Shown here one piece after another: positions 15,450-23,880 of a stretch of 64,000 nt of DNA (the stretch's first letter is position 1; the number at the start of each line of letters is the position of its first letter). Source of the stretch: Agromyces marinus. Lineage in GTDB: Bacteria; Actinomycetota; Actinomycetes; Actinomycetales; Microbacteriaceae. Position numbers and translations under genes: made by a program. The notes beneath the pieces were generated by a model that saw only the letters and a list, made by a program, of their open reading frames with translations, was not told where the DNA came from and ran no database searches. The DNA is taken from contig NZ_CP087879.1 in the NCBI RefSeq assembly GCF_021442325.1, positions 2,914,001-2,978,000 of the forward strand, in the 5' to 3' direction.

Positions 15450-18178
15450 CCGGCGGCCGGCCCCGCGCCCGCGACGCTCACGGCGAGGGCTTCCCCGCTC
15501 GACCGGTCCACGAAGCAGTAGACGTCGCGCACGCCGGCATCCCACTGCTCGGAGGTCACCGGATAGGCGGCGCTCATCTGCAGGTCCGTCACGTCGCCGA
15601 CGGCCGCGGGATCGATCAGGCCCTCGGCCGCGCACGCCTGCGTCGCGAGCCCGGCGACCGCCTCCTCGCCCGGGAACTCGGCCGTCTCGTCTCCGGCGAG
15701 CGCGCCCCGGTGGACGAGTTGCGCCTCGTGCGGCTGCGCGCAGTCGACGACCGTGAACTCCTCGGCCCACGCGGACTCGAACGGCTGGATGCACTCGCTG
15801 CCGTAGAGGGTGTCCCAGGCGTGGACGCCCGCGGGCTGGGGTGCCGTCGGTGCCGGTGCCGGTGCTGCGACCTCGGCCGGGGCCGCAACGGGTTCGGCCG
15901 GTGCGAGGAATCGCGTCCCGAAGGCCACCGCGGCCACGACCAGCAGCACCGCCGCGACGCCGCCGGCGACCCACGCGAGGACCTTGACCGCTCCGCCGCC
16001 CGCACGATCGCCAGTGCTGGGCGCCGACGCTCGCGGTGCCCGCGGCGCCCGCGGCGCCCGCGGTTCACGGTCGGTCGTCGCCGGTCGCGCGGCGTGCGCG
16101 TCGGCACCGAACACGGCGAAGGGGTCGTCGGAATCGGGCCGCACCGGCGGCGCCTGCCCGGTGCGAGCCTCGGCTGACGGGGTCGCGCCCTGCGCGACGA
16201 CCGCCATCGGACCGGTGACACCGAACCCGGCGCCTCCGAAGAGGGCGGAGAGGCCGTCGTCGCCGCGCGACGCATCGGCCCCGTCGCGGCCTCCGGGCTC
16301 GGCGACGCGGTCGGCGATCGGCGGATCGGCGGCGAACCGGTCGGCCGGCTCGACCTCGAACTCGTCGTACGCGAAGGGGCCGGCGTCGGCCGCGCCGCCC
16401 GCGGGCGTCGGGGATGCGTCGCCGCGAGCCCCGCCGAGGGGGGCGTCGGTCGCGTCGTCGCCGATCCGCGGGTCCCGGCCCTCGGGGTCGGGGGTCAGGT
16501 TCCAGAGGAACCCCGCCTCGGCGAACTCGCGGGCGCGCGGCGACTCCGGCTCGTCGTCCCCGGCATCCGCTCGGCCCCGGTCGTCGTCGACCAGGGCGTC
16601 GGCGTACCACTGGACGTGATCCTGGCCGGGGGACTCCGGGTCTTCGAGGGCGTCCCGCCAGTCGTCGGAGCCGTCGGACCAGGCCTGGTCGGCCGGGTCA
16701 TCGGATCCGCCCGCGGGAACGTCGTCGCGCCAGAGCTCGCGCGGGTCGAGCGACCCGTCGTACGCGGCGGGGGCCTCGGCCGTTCCGAATGCGTCGTCGA
16801 AGGGTTCGGTGTCGGCGTATGCCTCCGGACCGAATCCGCCCTCGTCGCCCGCGCCCGGAGCGTCGTCGAAGGAACGGTCGAAGCGGCGACGCGGGTCGTC
16901 GAGTTGCCCGTCCCCGTAGCCGTCGTGCCCGGCTGCGGTCTCGAACTCGGCGCCGTACCCGGCGTAGCCGTGGGGAGCGACGTAGCCCTCATGGTCGCCG
17001 TGCGACGCGACGAACTCGGGCCGAGCGGATGCCGCGTACTCTTCGTGCCGGACGCCCGGGTGGGCCTCCGCGTACTGGTCGTGGTGCGCGGCGGCCGCGT
17101 AGTCCTGCTCGGCGTACGGCTGCTCGGCGTATGGCTGCTCGACGTACGGCTGCTCGGCGTACGGCTGCTCGGCGTACGGCTGCTCGGCGTACCCCGAGGG
17201 CTCGGCATACCCCTGCTCGACGTACGGCTGTTCGGTGTAGCCGGCTGGCTCGGCGTAGCCGGCGGGCTCGGCGTAGGACTCGGTCGCCCCGTACTCCTCG
17301 ACCCCTCCCTGGCCCTGGGGGGCGGCGTCCTCGTGCAACGCGGACCACAGCTCCTCGACGTAGTCGGCGTCGGCGCTGCTCGCCCCGGCGGCCTGCACGG
17401 GCGTGAACGAACTCCGCGCGACCGGCGGCGGCGCGTACCCGGCGAACGGGGACGTCGGCTCGGCGCCGGCCTGCTCGTCGCCGGCGTGCTCGGCGGGCGC
17501 GACGGCCGAGGGCTCGTCGATCCGACGGGGCGGCGCTGCCATGGCGTCGGGCTCCGACAGTCGCCGGAACGCGGCCCGGAGGCCCGCCTCGGTGTCGAGC
17601 GGCTGGGAGGTCGGACCCTCGTGGGACTCGCCCCAGGTCAGCGCCATGCTCGAGGGCGGCGTCGCCGGGCCGGGCGGCGAACCGGCCGGGGGCAGGGCCG
17701 CGGTCAGGCGCGGATCGACGCCGGGCGGCGCGGGAACCGTGCCCGACTCGGGACCGGGCACGCCCTCCCACGCGGGGCGGTTCCAGTCCGGCTGGTTCCA
17801 GGTCGGCTGCCCGACCGGCGGGAGCGGTGCCGCCGGCGGCGCCGAGGGGATCGCCTGCGACGGCGCGATGGGCTCGCCGACGATCGGCAGCGCGCGCGTC
17901 GGCGACTCGTCGAGCTGCTGGGGCTCGGCGACGGAGAACCAGTCGAGGGATTCCTCGGAGCGACGGCGCGGGCGCTGCATGGGCTGCTCGGACGCGGCGT
18001 CGCCGACCGGCGGCGGCACGATCGGCGCCGGCGGCGCGACGGGCGGCTGCGCGACGGGAGGCTCCGTGCGGTCGCGACCCTCGAGGTCGGGGCGCCGCCC
18101 GCTGCCGAGCTGGCTCATCAGCCAGTCGGTGTCGTCGTCGAATCCGCCCGAGCCGAAGCCGCCGTCGCGTGCACTCAT
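15446..18178 (-). CDS. Long acidic repeat protein with C-terminal septum-formation domain
   Basis: This 910-residue protein has three parts: a disordered, Pro/Asp/Glu-rich N-terminal region of roughly 730 residues; one membrane helix (VLAWVAGGVAAVLLVVAAVAF); and an extracytoplasmic C-terminal domain of about 120 residues with four Cys and the motif DCAQPHEAQLVHRG, the hallmark of the septum formation family (Septum_form). Near residues 300-360 there is a tandem run of the pentapeptide Y-A/V-E-Q-P. It overlaps pyrE and ribokinase by 4 nt each. The family link to cell division is weak, and the role is unknown. Confidence 0.85.
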   Translation of the reverse strand: MSARDGGFGSGGFDDDTDWLMSQLGSGRRPDLEGRDRTEPPVAQPPVAPPAPIVPPPVGDAASEQPMQRPRRRSEESLDWFSVAEPQQLDESPTRALPIVGEPIAPSQAIPSAPPAAPLPPVGQPTWNQPDWNRPAWEGVPGPESGTVPAPPGVDPRLTAALPPAGSPPGPATPPSSMALTWGESHEGPTSQPLDTEAGLRAAFRRLSEPDAMAAPPRRIDEPSAVAPAEHAGDEQAGAEPTSPFAGYAPPPVARSSFTPVQAAGASSADADYVEELWSALHEDAAPQGQGGVEEYGATESYAEPAGYAEPAGYTEQPYVEQGYAEPSGYAEQPYAEQPYAEQPYVEQPYAEQPYAEQDYAAAAHHDQYAEAHPGVRHEEYAASARPEFVASHGDHEGYVAPHGYAGYGAEFETAAGHDGYGDGQLDDPRRRFDRSFDDAPGAGDEGGFGPEAYADTEPFDDAFGTAEAPAAYDGSLDPRELWRDDVPAGGSDDPADQAWSDGSDDWRDALEDPESPGQDHVQWYADALVDDDRGRADAGDDEPESPRAREFAEAGFLWNLTPDPEGRDPRIGDDATDAPLGGARGDASPTPAGGAADAGPFAYDEFEVEPADRFAADPPIADRVAEPGGRDGADASRGDDGLSALFGGAGFGVTGPMAVVAQGATPSAEARTGQAPPVRPDSDDPFAVFGADAHAARPATTDREPRAPRAPRAPRASAPSTGDRAGGGAVKVLAWVAGGVAAVLLVVAAVAFGTRFLAPAEPVAAPAEVAAPAPAPTAPQPAGVHAWDTLYGSECIQPFESAWAEEFTVVDCAQPHEAQLVHRGALAGDETAEFPGEEAVAGLATQACAAEGLIDPAAVGDVTDLQMSAAYPVTSEQWDAGVRDVYCFVDRSSGEALAVSVAGAGPAAG
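17105..17275. repeat. 15-bp coding tandem repeat (YAEQP units)
   Basis: The unit CTGCTCGGCGTACGG on the plus strand repeats about six times between 17105 and 17195, then degenerates up to about 17275. It stays in frame and encodes the YAEQP pentapeptides of the septum-domain protein. A 15-bp array of this purity can change length by slippage without breaking the frame. Confidence 0.85.
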
Positions 18179-18744
18179 TCCAGTCCCAGGTCCTTCAATC
18201 CGATGGCCGCGAGGTACGGCACGCCGGCGGCTTCGATGACCTCGCGCGCGCCCGTGTCGCGGTCGACGACGACCGCGACCGCGGCGACCTCCGCACCCGC
18301 GGCACGGAGCGCCTCGATGGCCTTGAGGGGCGAACCGCCCGTGGTCGAGGTGTCCTCCAGGACGATGACGCGACGGCCCGCGACATCCGGCCCTTCGACC
18401 TGCTTGCCGCGACCGTGGTCCTTCGGCTCCTTGCGCACCACGAAGGCGTCGTACGAGGCTCCGCGCGCAGCGCCCTGGTGCAGGACCGCGGTCGCGATCG
18501 GGTCGGCGCCCATGGTCATGCCGCCGACGGCGGCCACATCGGGCACATCCGCGATGAGGTCGAGCATCACCCGGCCGATGAGCGGGGCGACCCGGTGGTC
18601 GAGGCTCACCCTGCGGAGGTCGACGTAGTAGGAGGCCTGCTTGCCGCTGGTCAGCGTGAAGTCGCCGTGGAACACCGCGTCGCTCGAGATGTACTCGATG
18701 AGCTGGCGACGGTCGTCGGCGGTCTGGGCGTTGCGGGAAGTCAC
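18175..18744 (-). CDS. pyrE: Orotate phosphoribosyltransferase
   Basis: This cytosolic enzyme of 189 residues joins orotate and PRPP to give orotidine 5'-phosphate in de novo pyrimidine synthesis. The PRPP-binding motif VIVLEDTSTTGGSP is near residue 125, the flexible Lys-rich loop RKEPKDHGRGKQ precedes it, and GMTMGADPIA is present. GTG 18744 lies 6 nt after TAGAGT (18751-18756), so translation is leaderless. The first base of this -10 belongs to the thrE stop codon. Nucleoside salvage genes lie further along the same strand. Confidence 0.95.
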   Translation of the reverse strand: MTSRNAQTADDRRQLIEYISSDAVFHGDFTLTSGKQASYYVDLRRVSLDHRVAPLIGRVMLDLIADVPDVAAVGGMTMGADPIATAVLHQGAARGASYDAFVVRKEPKDHGRGKQVEGPDVAGRRVIVLEDTSTTGGSPLKAIEALRAAGAEVAAVAVVVDRDTGAREVIEAAGVPYLAAIGLKDLGLE

Positions 18745-18753
18745 CCGAATACT

Positions 18754-20160
18754 CTAAGTCTCCGTCGCCTGAGAGGAAGGTCCGGATCCTCCGCCGGCCC
18801 GTCGATCGACCGGTCGGTCGGCTTCACGGCTGCGCCGACCGCCCCAGAACGAGCGCGGGGTGCCCGGCACGAGCCGCGCCCACAGCGGCGGATCGTCGCC
18901 GCCGGTGAGCGCAGCGGGCATCTCGATGTGGAACTGGGCGATCTCCGCGGCGCCGTGGTGGACGACGCGGTACAGCGCGGTGCCGATGAGCACGCCGAGC
19001 GCGATGGACATGACCGCGGTGAGCGAGGTCGCGAAGTCCTCGAGGCCCGACTGCGCGCCGACCGCCTCGGTGATGCCCACGAGGCCGGCCGCTCCCGGCA
19101 CCAGCAGCCAGAACGCCGGGAGGAAGGTCAGCTGCGACGGCGCGCCGTTGCGCAGGCTCGCGATCCAGAGCACCACCGGGGTCATCGCCAGCGCTCCGAT
19201 GAACCCGCTCACGGTCGCGCCGACGAACACCGCGCCCGCGGCCTGGCCGGCGTAAGCGGTGGCGATCGCGAGCAGGACCCAGCCGAACGTCGCGGGCGGC
19301 GCGGAGAAGTGCAGGTAGTTGCCGACGGCGAACAGGACCACCCCGAGCGGAGCGATCCAGATCGGGAGCCCCGCGGCCTGGTCCAGCGCCCGGTAGTCCG
19401 AGTCGGCGACGCCGACGATCGTCCCGGCGGCGAGGATCCCGAACGCGAGCATGCCGAGCTGCACGAGCCCGAGCACGAGGCGCGACGCGCCCGCGAGCAT
19501 CTGACCTGCGGCGAGCTCCATGGTCCCGGTGGTGAGCGCACCTCCGGGCAGGAACGTCGCGAGCGGGGCGATGAGCAGGCGGACCGGGTCGCCGATGTCG
19601 ACGTAGGGGGCGATGAGGAACACCGCGAGGGCGCTCGCGAACGCCGCGAACACCGGGAAGACCAGCTGCAGGGTGGGCGAGCGGACGAGCTTGGCGAGGC
19701 CGATCAGCGCGCCGAGGACGAAGGCGAGGGCCGCCCCCTCCGCGGTCGGCGCGAGCAGGAGTGCGAGCCCGGTCGTGAGCACGGCATGGCCGAAGGTCCG
19801 GACGAGCCATCCGTGCCTGGGGCGCATCCCGCCGATCGCGTTGAGGCGTCGGATGCCGTCGGCGGGATCGACCTCGCCGCGACGGGCGTGCTCGATCAGC
19901 CGATACAGGGCTGCGATCTGGTCGAACCTGAAGGAGGCCCGCACGGTGCGGATGGCGACCCTGCCCTCCTCGCCCGAACCGGTCTGGACGATGATCACGG
20001 TCGGCAGGACGATGAACTCGGTGTCGTCGCGGTCGTACGCGCGCGCGACGGCCTCCATCGTCTCCTCGATGCGATCCACCGACTCGGCGGCAGCGTTCAT
20101 CCCCTCCGCGAGGCCGAGGAGGAACCTGCGCAGCACGGCCTGGTCGTCGACGTGAGCCAT
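18754..20160 (-). CDS. thrE: ThrE-type threonine/serine exporter
   Basis: This is a 468-residue membrane protein with an N-terminal cytosolic ThrE domain (about 10-150, including HGWLVRTFGHAV at its end) and about ten membrane helices. Both halves of the family (the DUF1212-type part and the later DUF3815-like part) are present in one chain, as in Corynebacterium ThrE. The ATG at 20160 has a GGTGG-like site upstream; a longer frame begins at 20367 but crosses a strong hairpin. Amino-acid export is a family-based assignment. Confidence 0.85.
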   Translation of the reverse strand: MAHVDDQAVLRRFLLGLAEGMNAAAESVDRIEETMEAVARAYDRDDTEFIVLPTVIIVQTGSGEEGRVAIRTVRASFRFDQIAALYRLIEHARRGEVDPADGIRRLNAIGGMRPRHGWLVRTFGHAVLTTGLALLLAPTAEGAALAFVLGALIGLAKLVRSPTLQLVFPVFAAFASALAVFLIAPYVDIGDPVRLLIAPLATFLPGGALTTGTMELAAGQMLAGASRLVLGLVQLGMLAFGILAAGTIVGVADSDYRALDQAAGLPIWIAPLGVVLFAVGNYLHFSAPPATFGWVLLAIATAYAGQAAGAVFVGATVSGFIGALAMTPVVLWIASLRNGAPSQLTFLPAFWLLVPGAAGLVGITEAVGAQSGLEDFATSLTAVMSIALGVLIGTALYRVVHHGAAEIAQFHIEMPAALTGGDDPPLWARLVPGTPRSFWGGRRSREADRPVDRRAGGGSGPSSQATET

Positions 20161-20192
20161 GCGACCACCTTCGCATGCGACGCGAACGAGGA

Positions 20193-20234
20193 AGGGCCGT
20201 CCTGCGGGGTGTCCCTCCCCCGCACGACGGCCCT
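20193..20234. terminator. Strong GC hairpin upstream of thrE
   Basis: AGGGCCGTC (20193-20201) pairs with GACGGCCCT (20226-20234), and inside it GCGGGG pairs with CCCCGC. It follows the stop of the small 40-residue gene and precedes the thrE start by about 30 nt on the minus strand. It could terminate the small transcript or attenuate thrE. No T-run is present. Confidence 0.65.
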
Positions 20235-20269
20235 GCTGGAGCTCCCCCGAGCTCCGCGTGGCGCGCGAC

Positions 20270-20392
20270 CTAGACGGTGCGCGCGAACGTCTCGCGCGGC
20301 ATGCGACGGTATCCGTCGCGCGCGACGAGCGCGATCGAGCCGACGACGCCGGCGATCGAGGCGGCAAAGAGGATGGCGTAGAGCGTGAACAC
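20270..20392 (-). CDS. 40-residue membrane peptide upstream of thrE
   Basis: Starting at GTG 20392, this short protein has a single hydrophobic helix (LYAILFAASIAGVVGSIAL) and a basic tail. GAAGGG lies about 6 nt upstream of the GTG, while the longer frame starting at 20509 has no such site and extends into the LysR promoter. It could be a small membrane protein or a leader peptide for thrE. It has no run of Thr or Ser codons, which argues against classical attenuation. Confidence 0.6.
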   Translation of the reverse strand: MFTLYAILFAASIAGVVGSIALVARDGYRRMPRETFARTV

Positions 20393-20513
20393 GGCGGTTC
20401 CCTTCGTGGAATCGTTGGAGAGTCGGGCGACTGGGGTGCGCCCTTGCACGTGTCCGACTCCTCTATTGTGCACCTCGAAACCGTTCAGCACAATCGTACA
20501 AAACTTCATGAAT

Positions 20514-20532
20514 CATGTAGCCTTGCTACATG
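20514..20532 (+). promoter_or_regulatory. Inverted repeat over the LysR-gene start
   Basis: CATGTAG (20514-20520), 5 nt and CTACATG (20526-20532) form a perfect inverted repeat that contains both the -10 TAGCCT and the ATG of the LysR gene. It is a candidate autoregulatory site. Confidence 0.55.
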
Positions 20533-21465
20533 GATGCGACCCGCCTCGACCTGCTGCGCGAACTCTCCGAGCGCGGAAGCGTCACCGCGGTCGCCGAGGC
20601 GACCGGCCGGACCCCGTCGGCCGTCTCGCAGCAGCTCAAGGTGCTCGAACGCGAGGCCGGCATGCCGCTGACCGAACGGAGCGGGCGCGGCATCGCCCTC
20701 ACGAGCGCCGGGCACGCACTCGCGCGCAGCGCGCTCGAGGTCGCGATCGCGCTCGAGCGCGCGACCGCGCTGTGGGACGAGTTCCGCAACCACCCGAGCG
20801 GCGAGGTCTCGCTGCTGACCTTCCCCACGATCGGAGCCGCACTGCTCCCCCAGGTGCTGGCCGACCTGCGCTCGGTCGCCGGGCTCGTCGTCCGCGCCAC
20901 CGACCTCGACCCCCAACTGGCCGAGTTCCCCGACCTCACGAGCGACTACGACATCGTCCTCGCCCACACGATGCCCGGCGAACTGCCCTGGGGCGGCCGC
21001 GACCTCCGCGCGCTCCCGCTGCTCACCGAACCGCTCGACATCGGGCTGCCCGTCGATCACCGACTCGCCTCGCGTGCTCACGTGACGCCCGCCGACCTGG
21101 TCGACGAGGTCTGGCTGGGCGTCCCCGCCGGATTCCCGTTCGAGCGCATCCTCCACGCGATCGAGCAGATCGGCGGTCGGCGGGTCGAGGTGAGCCAGCG
21201 CTTCAGCGACATGCGCATCGTCGAGGCCTTCATCGGCGCCGGGCTCGGGATCGCCTTCGTGCCCCGCTACACCTCGGGCGTCGTCCCCGAGGACGTGGTG
21301 CTCAAGCCGCTGCGCGGGGTGGCATCGGTTCGGCAGATCTTCGCCCTCGTGAGACCGGACGTCGCGGAGCGCCTCGCCGTCCGCACCGTCCTCGACGTCC
21401 TCGTCGACCGCGCAGCACGGCTCGAGCGCGCCTACGATCACCCGTCGCGGCACGTCCGGGGGTAG
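20530..21465 (+). CDS. LysR-family transcriptional regulator
   Basis: This 311-residue regulator has an N-terminal winged helix (VTAVAEATGRTPSAVSQQLKVLEREAG) and a type-2 periplasmic-binding-like effector domain (about 90-300). The effector is unknown. -10 TAGCCT (20518-20523) ends 6 nt before the ATG, giving a leaderless message. It is divergent from the small peptide/thrE unit and followed 10 nt later by the enoyl-CoA hydratase gene. Either side could be its target. Confidence 0.9.
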   Translation: MDATRLDLLRELSERGSVTAVAEATGRTPSAVSQQLKVLEREAGMPLTERSGRGIALTSAGHALARSALEVAIALERATALWDEFRNHPSGEVSLLTFPTIGAALLPQVLADLRSVAGLVVRATDLDPQLAEFPDLTSDYDIVLAHTMPGELPWGGRDLRALPLLTEPLDIGLPVDHRLASRAHVTPADLVDEVWLGVPAGFPFERILHAIEQIGGRRVEVSQRFSDMRIVEAFIGAGLGIAFVPRYTSGVVPEDVVLKPLRGVASVRQIFALVRPDVAERLAVRTVLDVLVDRAARLERAYDHPSRHVRG

Positions 21466-21475
21466 CATCCGGAGC

Positions 21476-22267
21476 ATGCCCGACGACGTGATCCGATTCG
21501 AGGTGCGCGACGGACTCGCGCACCTGACGCTCGATCGCCCGCACCGGCTCAACGCCGTCGATCCCGCGGCGATCGAGCGCTGGCAGCACCTCGCCCACGA
21601 GATCGCCGAACGCGACGACATCGGCGCCGTCCTGTTCGATGCGGCGGGCCGGGCGTTCTGCGCCGGAGGCGACGTCGTCGCGATGGCCGAGCTGGCCGAG
21701 GCATCCGCTGCCGGCAGCCGACCGGCCGACATCGTCCGCGGGCTCGCCGACCGCATCCACGACGGCCACCGCACCCTGCGCGAGAGCACCAAGCCCATCG
21801 TCGCCGCCGTCCAGGGCCCGGTCGCGGGCGGCGGGCTCGGGTTCATGCTCGTGGCCGACATCGTCATCGCGTCGGAGCGCGCGAGCTTCGCGAGCCGGTA
21901 CAGCGACGTGGGGCTGACGCCCGACTGCGGGGTCAGCACGCTCCTGCCCGAGGCGATCGGGGCCCGCCGGGCGCTCGAGCTCACCCTCACCTCGCGCACC
22001 CTCACGGCTGCGGAGGCGCTCGACTGGGGGCTCGTCGCCGAGGTCGTCGCGCCCGACGCGCTCGATGCCCGGGCCCGCGAGATCGCGGACGGATGGCTCT
22101 CCGGGGCGACGCACGCGTTCGGCCAGACGAAGCGCCTCATGCACGCGGGGCTGGGCCGCCCGTTCCAGGAGGCGCTCGACGACGAGGCGGCCACGATCGG
22201 GCGATCGATCGAGACCCCCGACGCGCGCGCCGCGATCGCACGCTTCGCCGCGGCATCCGGCCGCTGA
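21476..22267 (+). CDS. Enoyl-CoA hydratase/isomerase family protein
   Basis: This is a 263-residue crotonase-fold protein. The oxyanion-hole segments FCAGGDVV (near 60) and GPVAGGGLGF (near 115) are clear. In the active-site segment FASRYSDVGLTPDCG, the first catalytic Glu of true hydratases is missing while the second acidic position (Asp in PDCG) is kept, as in PaaG-type isomerases. It may therefore be an isomerase rather than a hydratase. -10 TAGCAT (21463-21468), which overlaps the lysR stop, ends 7 nt before the ATG. Confidence 0.88.
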   Translation: MPDDVIRFEVRDGLAHLTLDRPHRLNAVDPAAIERWQHLAHEIAERDDIGAVLFDAAGRAFCAGGDVVAMAELAEASAAGSRPADIVRGLADRIHDGHRTLRESTKPIVAAVQGPVAGGGLGFMLVADIVIASERASFASRYSDVGLTPDCGVSTLLPEAIGARRALELTLTSRTLTAAEALDWGLVAEVVAPDALDARAREIADGWLSGATHAFGQTKRLMHAGLGRPFQEALDDEAATIGRSIETPDARAAIARFAAASGR

Positions 22268-22295
22268 GTTCCCGCTCACGCCGGGCGCCGCACGA

Positions 22296-22333
22296 CCGAC
22301 GCCCCGCGCGATCGGGTTCGCGCGGGGCGTCGG
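22296..22333. terminator. Bidirectional terminator hairpin
   Basis: A 15-bp perfect stem with GACGCCCCGCGCG (22298-22310) pairing to CGCGCGGGGCGTC (22319-22331) and an 8-nt loop separates two convergent genes, the crotonase and the GH5 enzyme. It lacks a T-tract, which is common in GC-rich actinobacteria. Confidence 0.75.
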
Positions 22334-22348
22334 GGATTCTGCGGGGCG

Positions 22349-23770
22349 TCAGCGCGTGAGCACGACCGACACCGCGGTGCCGGGCTTCGCGGTCACGCGG
22401 AGCGTCTGGGCTCGCGCGTCGTAGTGCGCCTTCCCGCCCGTGACCTGCACGACCGGCCGGTCGCCGTAGACGGATGCGGGGACCCGGATCTCGGTCGCAC
22501 CGGCGCCCGCCGTGTAGGTCATCGTGTACTCGCCGGTGGCGGACTCGAAGTGCTCGGTGCCGGGGATGCCGGCGGTGGCACGCGCGTACGGCCCGAACGC
22601 GGGCTCGTTGCCCGGTGCCGCGAGGCCCTGCCCGTCGAGCGCGCAGTAGCCGCCGCGGTCGCTGCGGCACCAGTAGAACATCGCCCAGCCGGTCGCGAAG
22701 CGCTCCATCGACTCGACCTGGGCCGCCACGAGTGCGGCGTTGCCCGGAGTCCGCGAGTTGGGCACGCCCCACTCGCCGACGATGAGCGGCATGCCGTGCT
22801 CGACGGCGTAGGCCGAGATCGCGGCCTCGTAGTTCTCGACGAAGCCGTCGTCGCCGGGCCAGTCGCCGCCGTCCTCGACGCCGGTGTTGTAGAAGTGCGG
22901 AGCGTAGGCGACCTTGGGGTCGTCGAAGCTGCGCAGTTGCGTGGGCACGCCGTAGCCGACGAGCACGGTCGGCTCGACGAAGACCCACGAGTCGTCGTCG
23001 ACGGTGCGGATGGCAGCGATGACGCGGTCGTACATGTCGCTGAGCTGCGTGGCCTCGATGCGGGCGGATGCCGCGATCAGGTCCTCGCCCTCCCGGAACT
23101 CGCCGAACGGCTCGTTGAAGAGGTCGTACCCGAGCAGGCTCCGATGCCCGCCGAAGCGCTCGGCGACCGTGACCCAGAGGCGCTCCTGCGCCTCGCGCAG
23201 GTCGGCGTCCTCGTACAGGTGGGTGAAGGCGCGCATCACGCCGGGCTGGAAGTACCCGTTGAACCAGTTGCCCGGTTCGCGCACGAACGGGAGGCCGTCG
23301 GTGCGCGTGGCCCATTCGGGGATGCCGTTGTGGCCGAACGCGGGGCCGTACACGTCCTGGTGCATGTCGATCATGACGTGCACGCCCTCGCGGTCGGCGG
23401 CGGCGAGCACGGAGTCGACGTAGTCGAAGTAGGCCTCGTCGTACTCCCCTTGCTCGGGTTCGAACTTCTCCCACTGCACGATGAGCCTGAGGAAGTTGAA
23501 GCCCTGGTCGGCCATGTCGGCGACATCCGCTGCGGTCAATCGGTCGTCGTTCCACTTGCCGGCGTTGAAGCCGCGCAGCTGCAGTGCGCGACCCTGCCGG
23601 TCGGTGATGAACGTGCGGCCGTCTGCGGTCGTGACCGAGTCGGCGTGAGCGGATGCCGCGGCGGCCGTCGGCGCGGGCGCGGCGGTCGCGGCAGCGGTGG
23701 GGATGAGTGCGAGCGCGGCGGCCGTCGCGAGAGCGAGGCCGGCGGCGGCACGGTTGGGGAATGAAGGCAT
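22349..23770 (-). CDS. Secreted GH5 glycosidase, endoglycoceramidase-like
   Basis: This 473-residue protein has a Sec signal peptide rich in Ala (cleavage near residue 30). The GH5 barrel shows GFNAGKW, MIDMHQDVYG, the acid/base Glu in YDLFNEPFGE (near 225) and the nucleophile Glu in VGEWGVPN (near 330). MHQDVYG and the LFNEPF form are typical of endoglycoceramidase-related GH5 members, which cleave the bond between oligosaccharide and ceramide. A C-terminal beta domain (about 405-473) follows. Other beta-glycoside substrates are possible. GGAGGG precedes the ATG. Confidence 0.85.
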   Translation of the reverse strand: MPSFPNRAAAGLALATAAALALIPTAAATAAPAPTAAAASAHADSVTTADGRTFITDRQGRALQLRGFNAGKWNDDRLTAADVADMADQGFNFLRLIVQWEKFEPEQGEYDEAYFDYVDSVLAAADREGVHVMIDMHQDVYGPAFGHNGIPEWATRTDGLPFVREPGNWFNGYFQPGVMRAFTHLYEDADLREAQERLWVTVAERFGGHRSLLGYDLFNEPFGEFREGEDLIAASARIEATQLSDMYDRVIAAIRTVDDDSWVFVEPTVLVGYGVPTQLRSFDDPKVAYAPHFYNTGVEDGGDWPGDDGFVENYEAAISAYAVEHGMPLIVGEWGVPNSRTPGNAALVAAQVESMERFATGWAMFYWCRSDRGGYCALDGQGLAAPGNEPAFGPYARATAGIPGTEHFESATGEYTMTYTAGAGATEIRVPASVYGDRPVVQVTGGKAHYDARAQTLRVTAKPGTAVSVVLTR

Positions 23771-23813
23771 CGGCCCTCCAAGGGGACGCGTCGTTGCGGT
23801 CGGGGGTGGTCAG

Positions 23814-23842
23814 AGCCTAGACGAAGTGGGACACTTGTCCAA
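23814..23842 (-). promoter_or_regulatory. GH5-gene promoter with operator
   Basis: On the minus strand TTGGAC (23837-23842), 17 nt and TAGGCT (23814-23819) form a promoter. The inverted repeat GGACACTTGTCC (23829-23840, half-sites GGACA/TGTCC) overlaps the -35 and would suit a repressor. No cognate regulator gene is adjacent. Confidence 0.65.
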
Positions 23843-23880
23843 GTCTTTTCCCCGAACGCGACCGGTCCCGCGCCCCGGCG

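Noticed and set aside
17105-17275. Possible CRISPR or regulatory repeat
   Set aside because: It is a 15-bp in-frame array that encodes YAEQP pentapeptides inside a supported gene.
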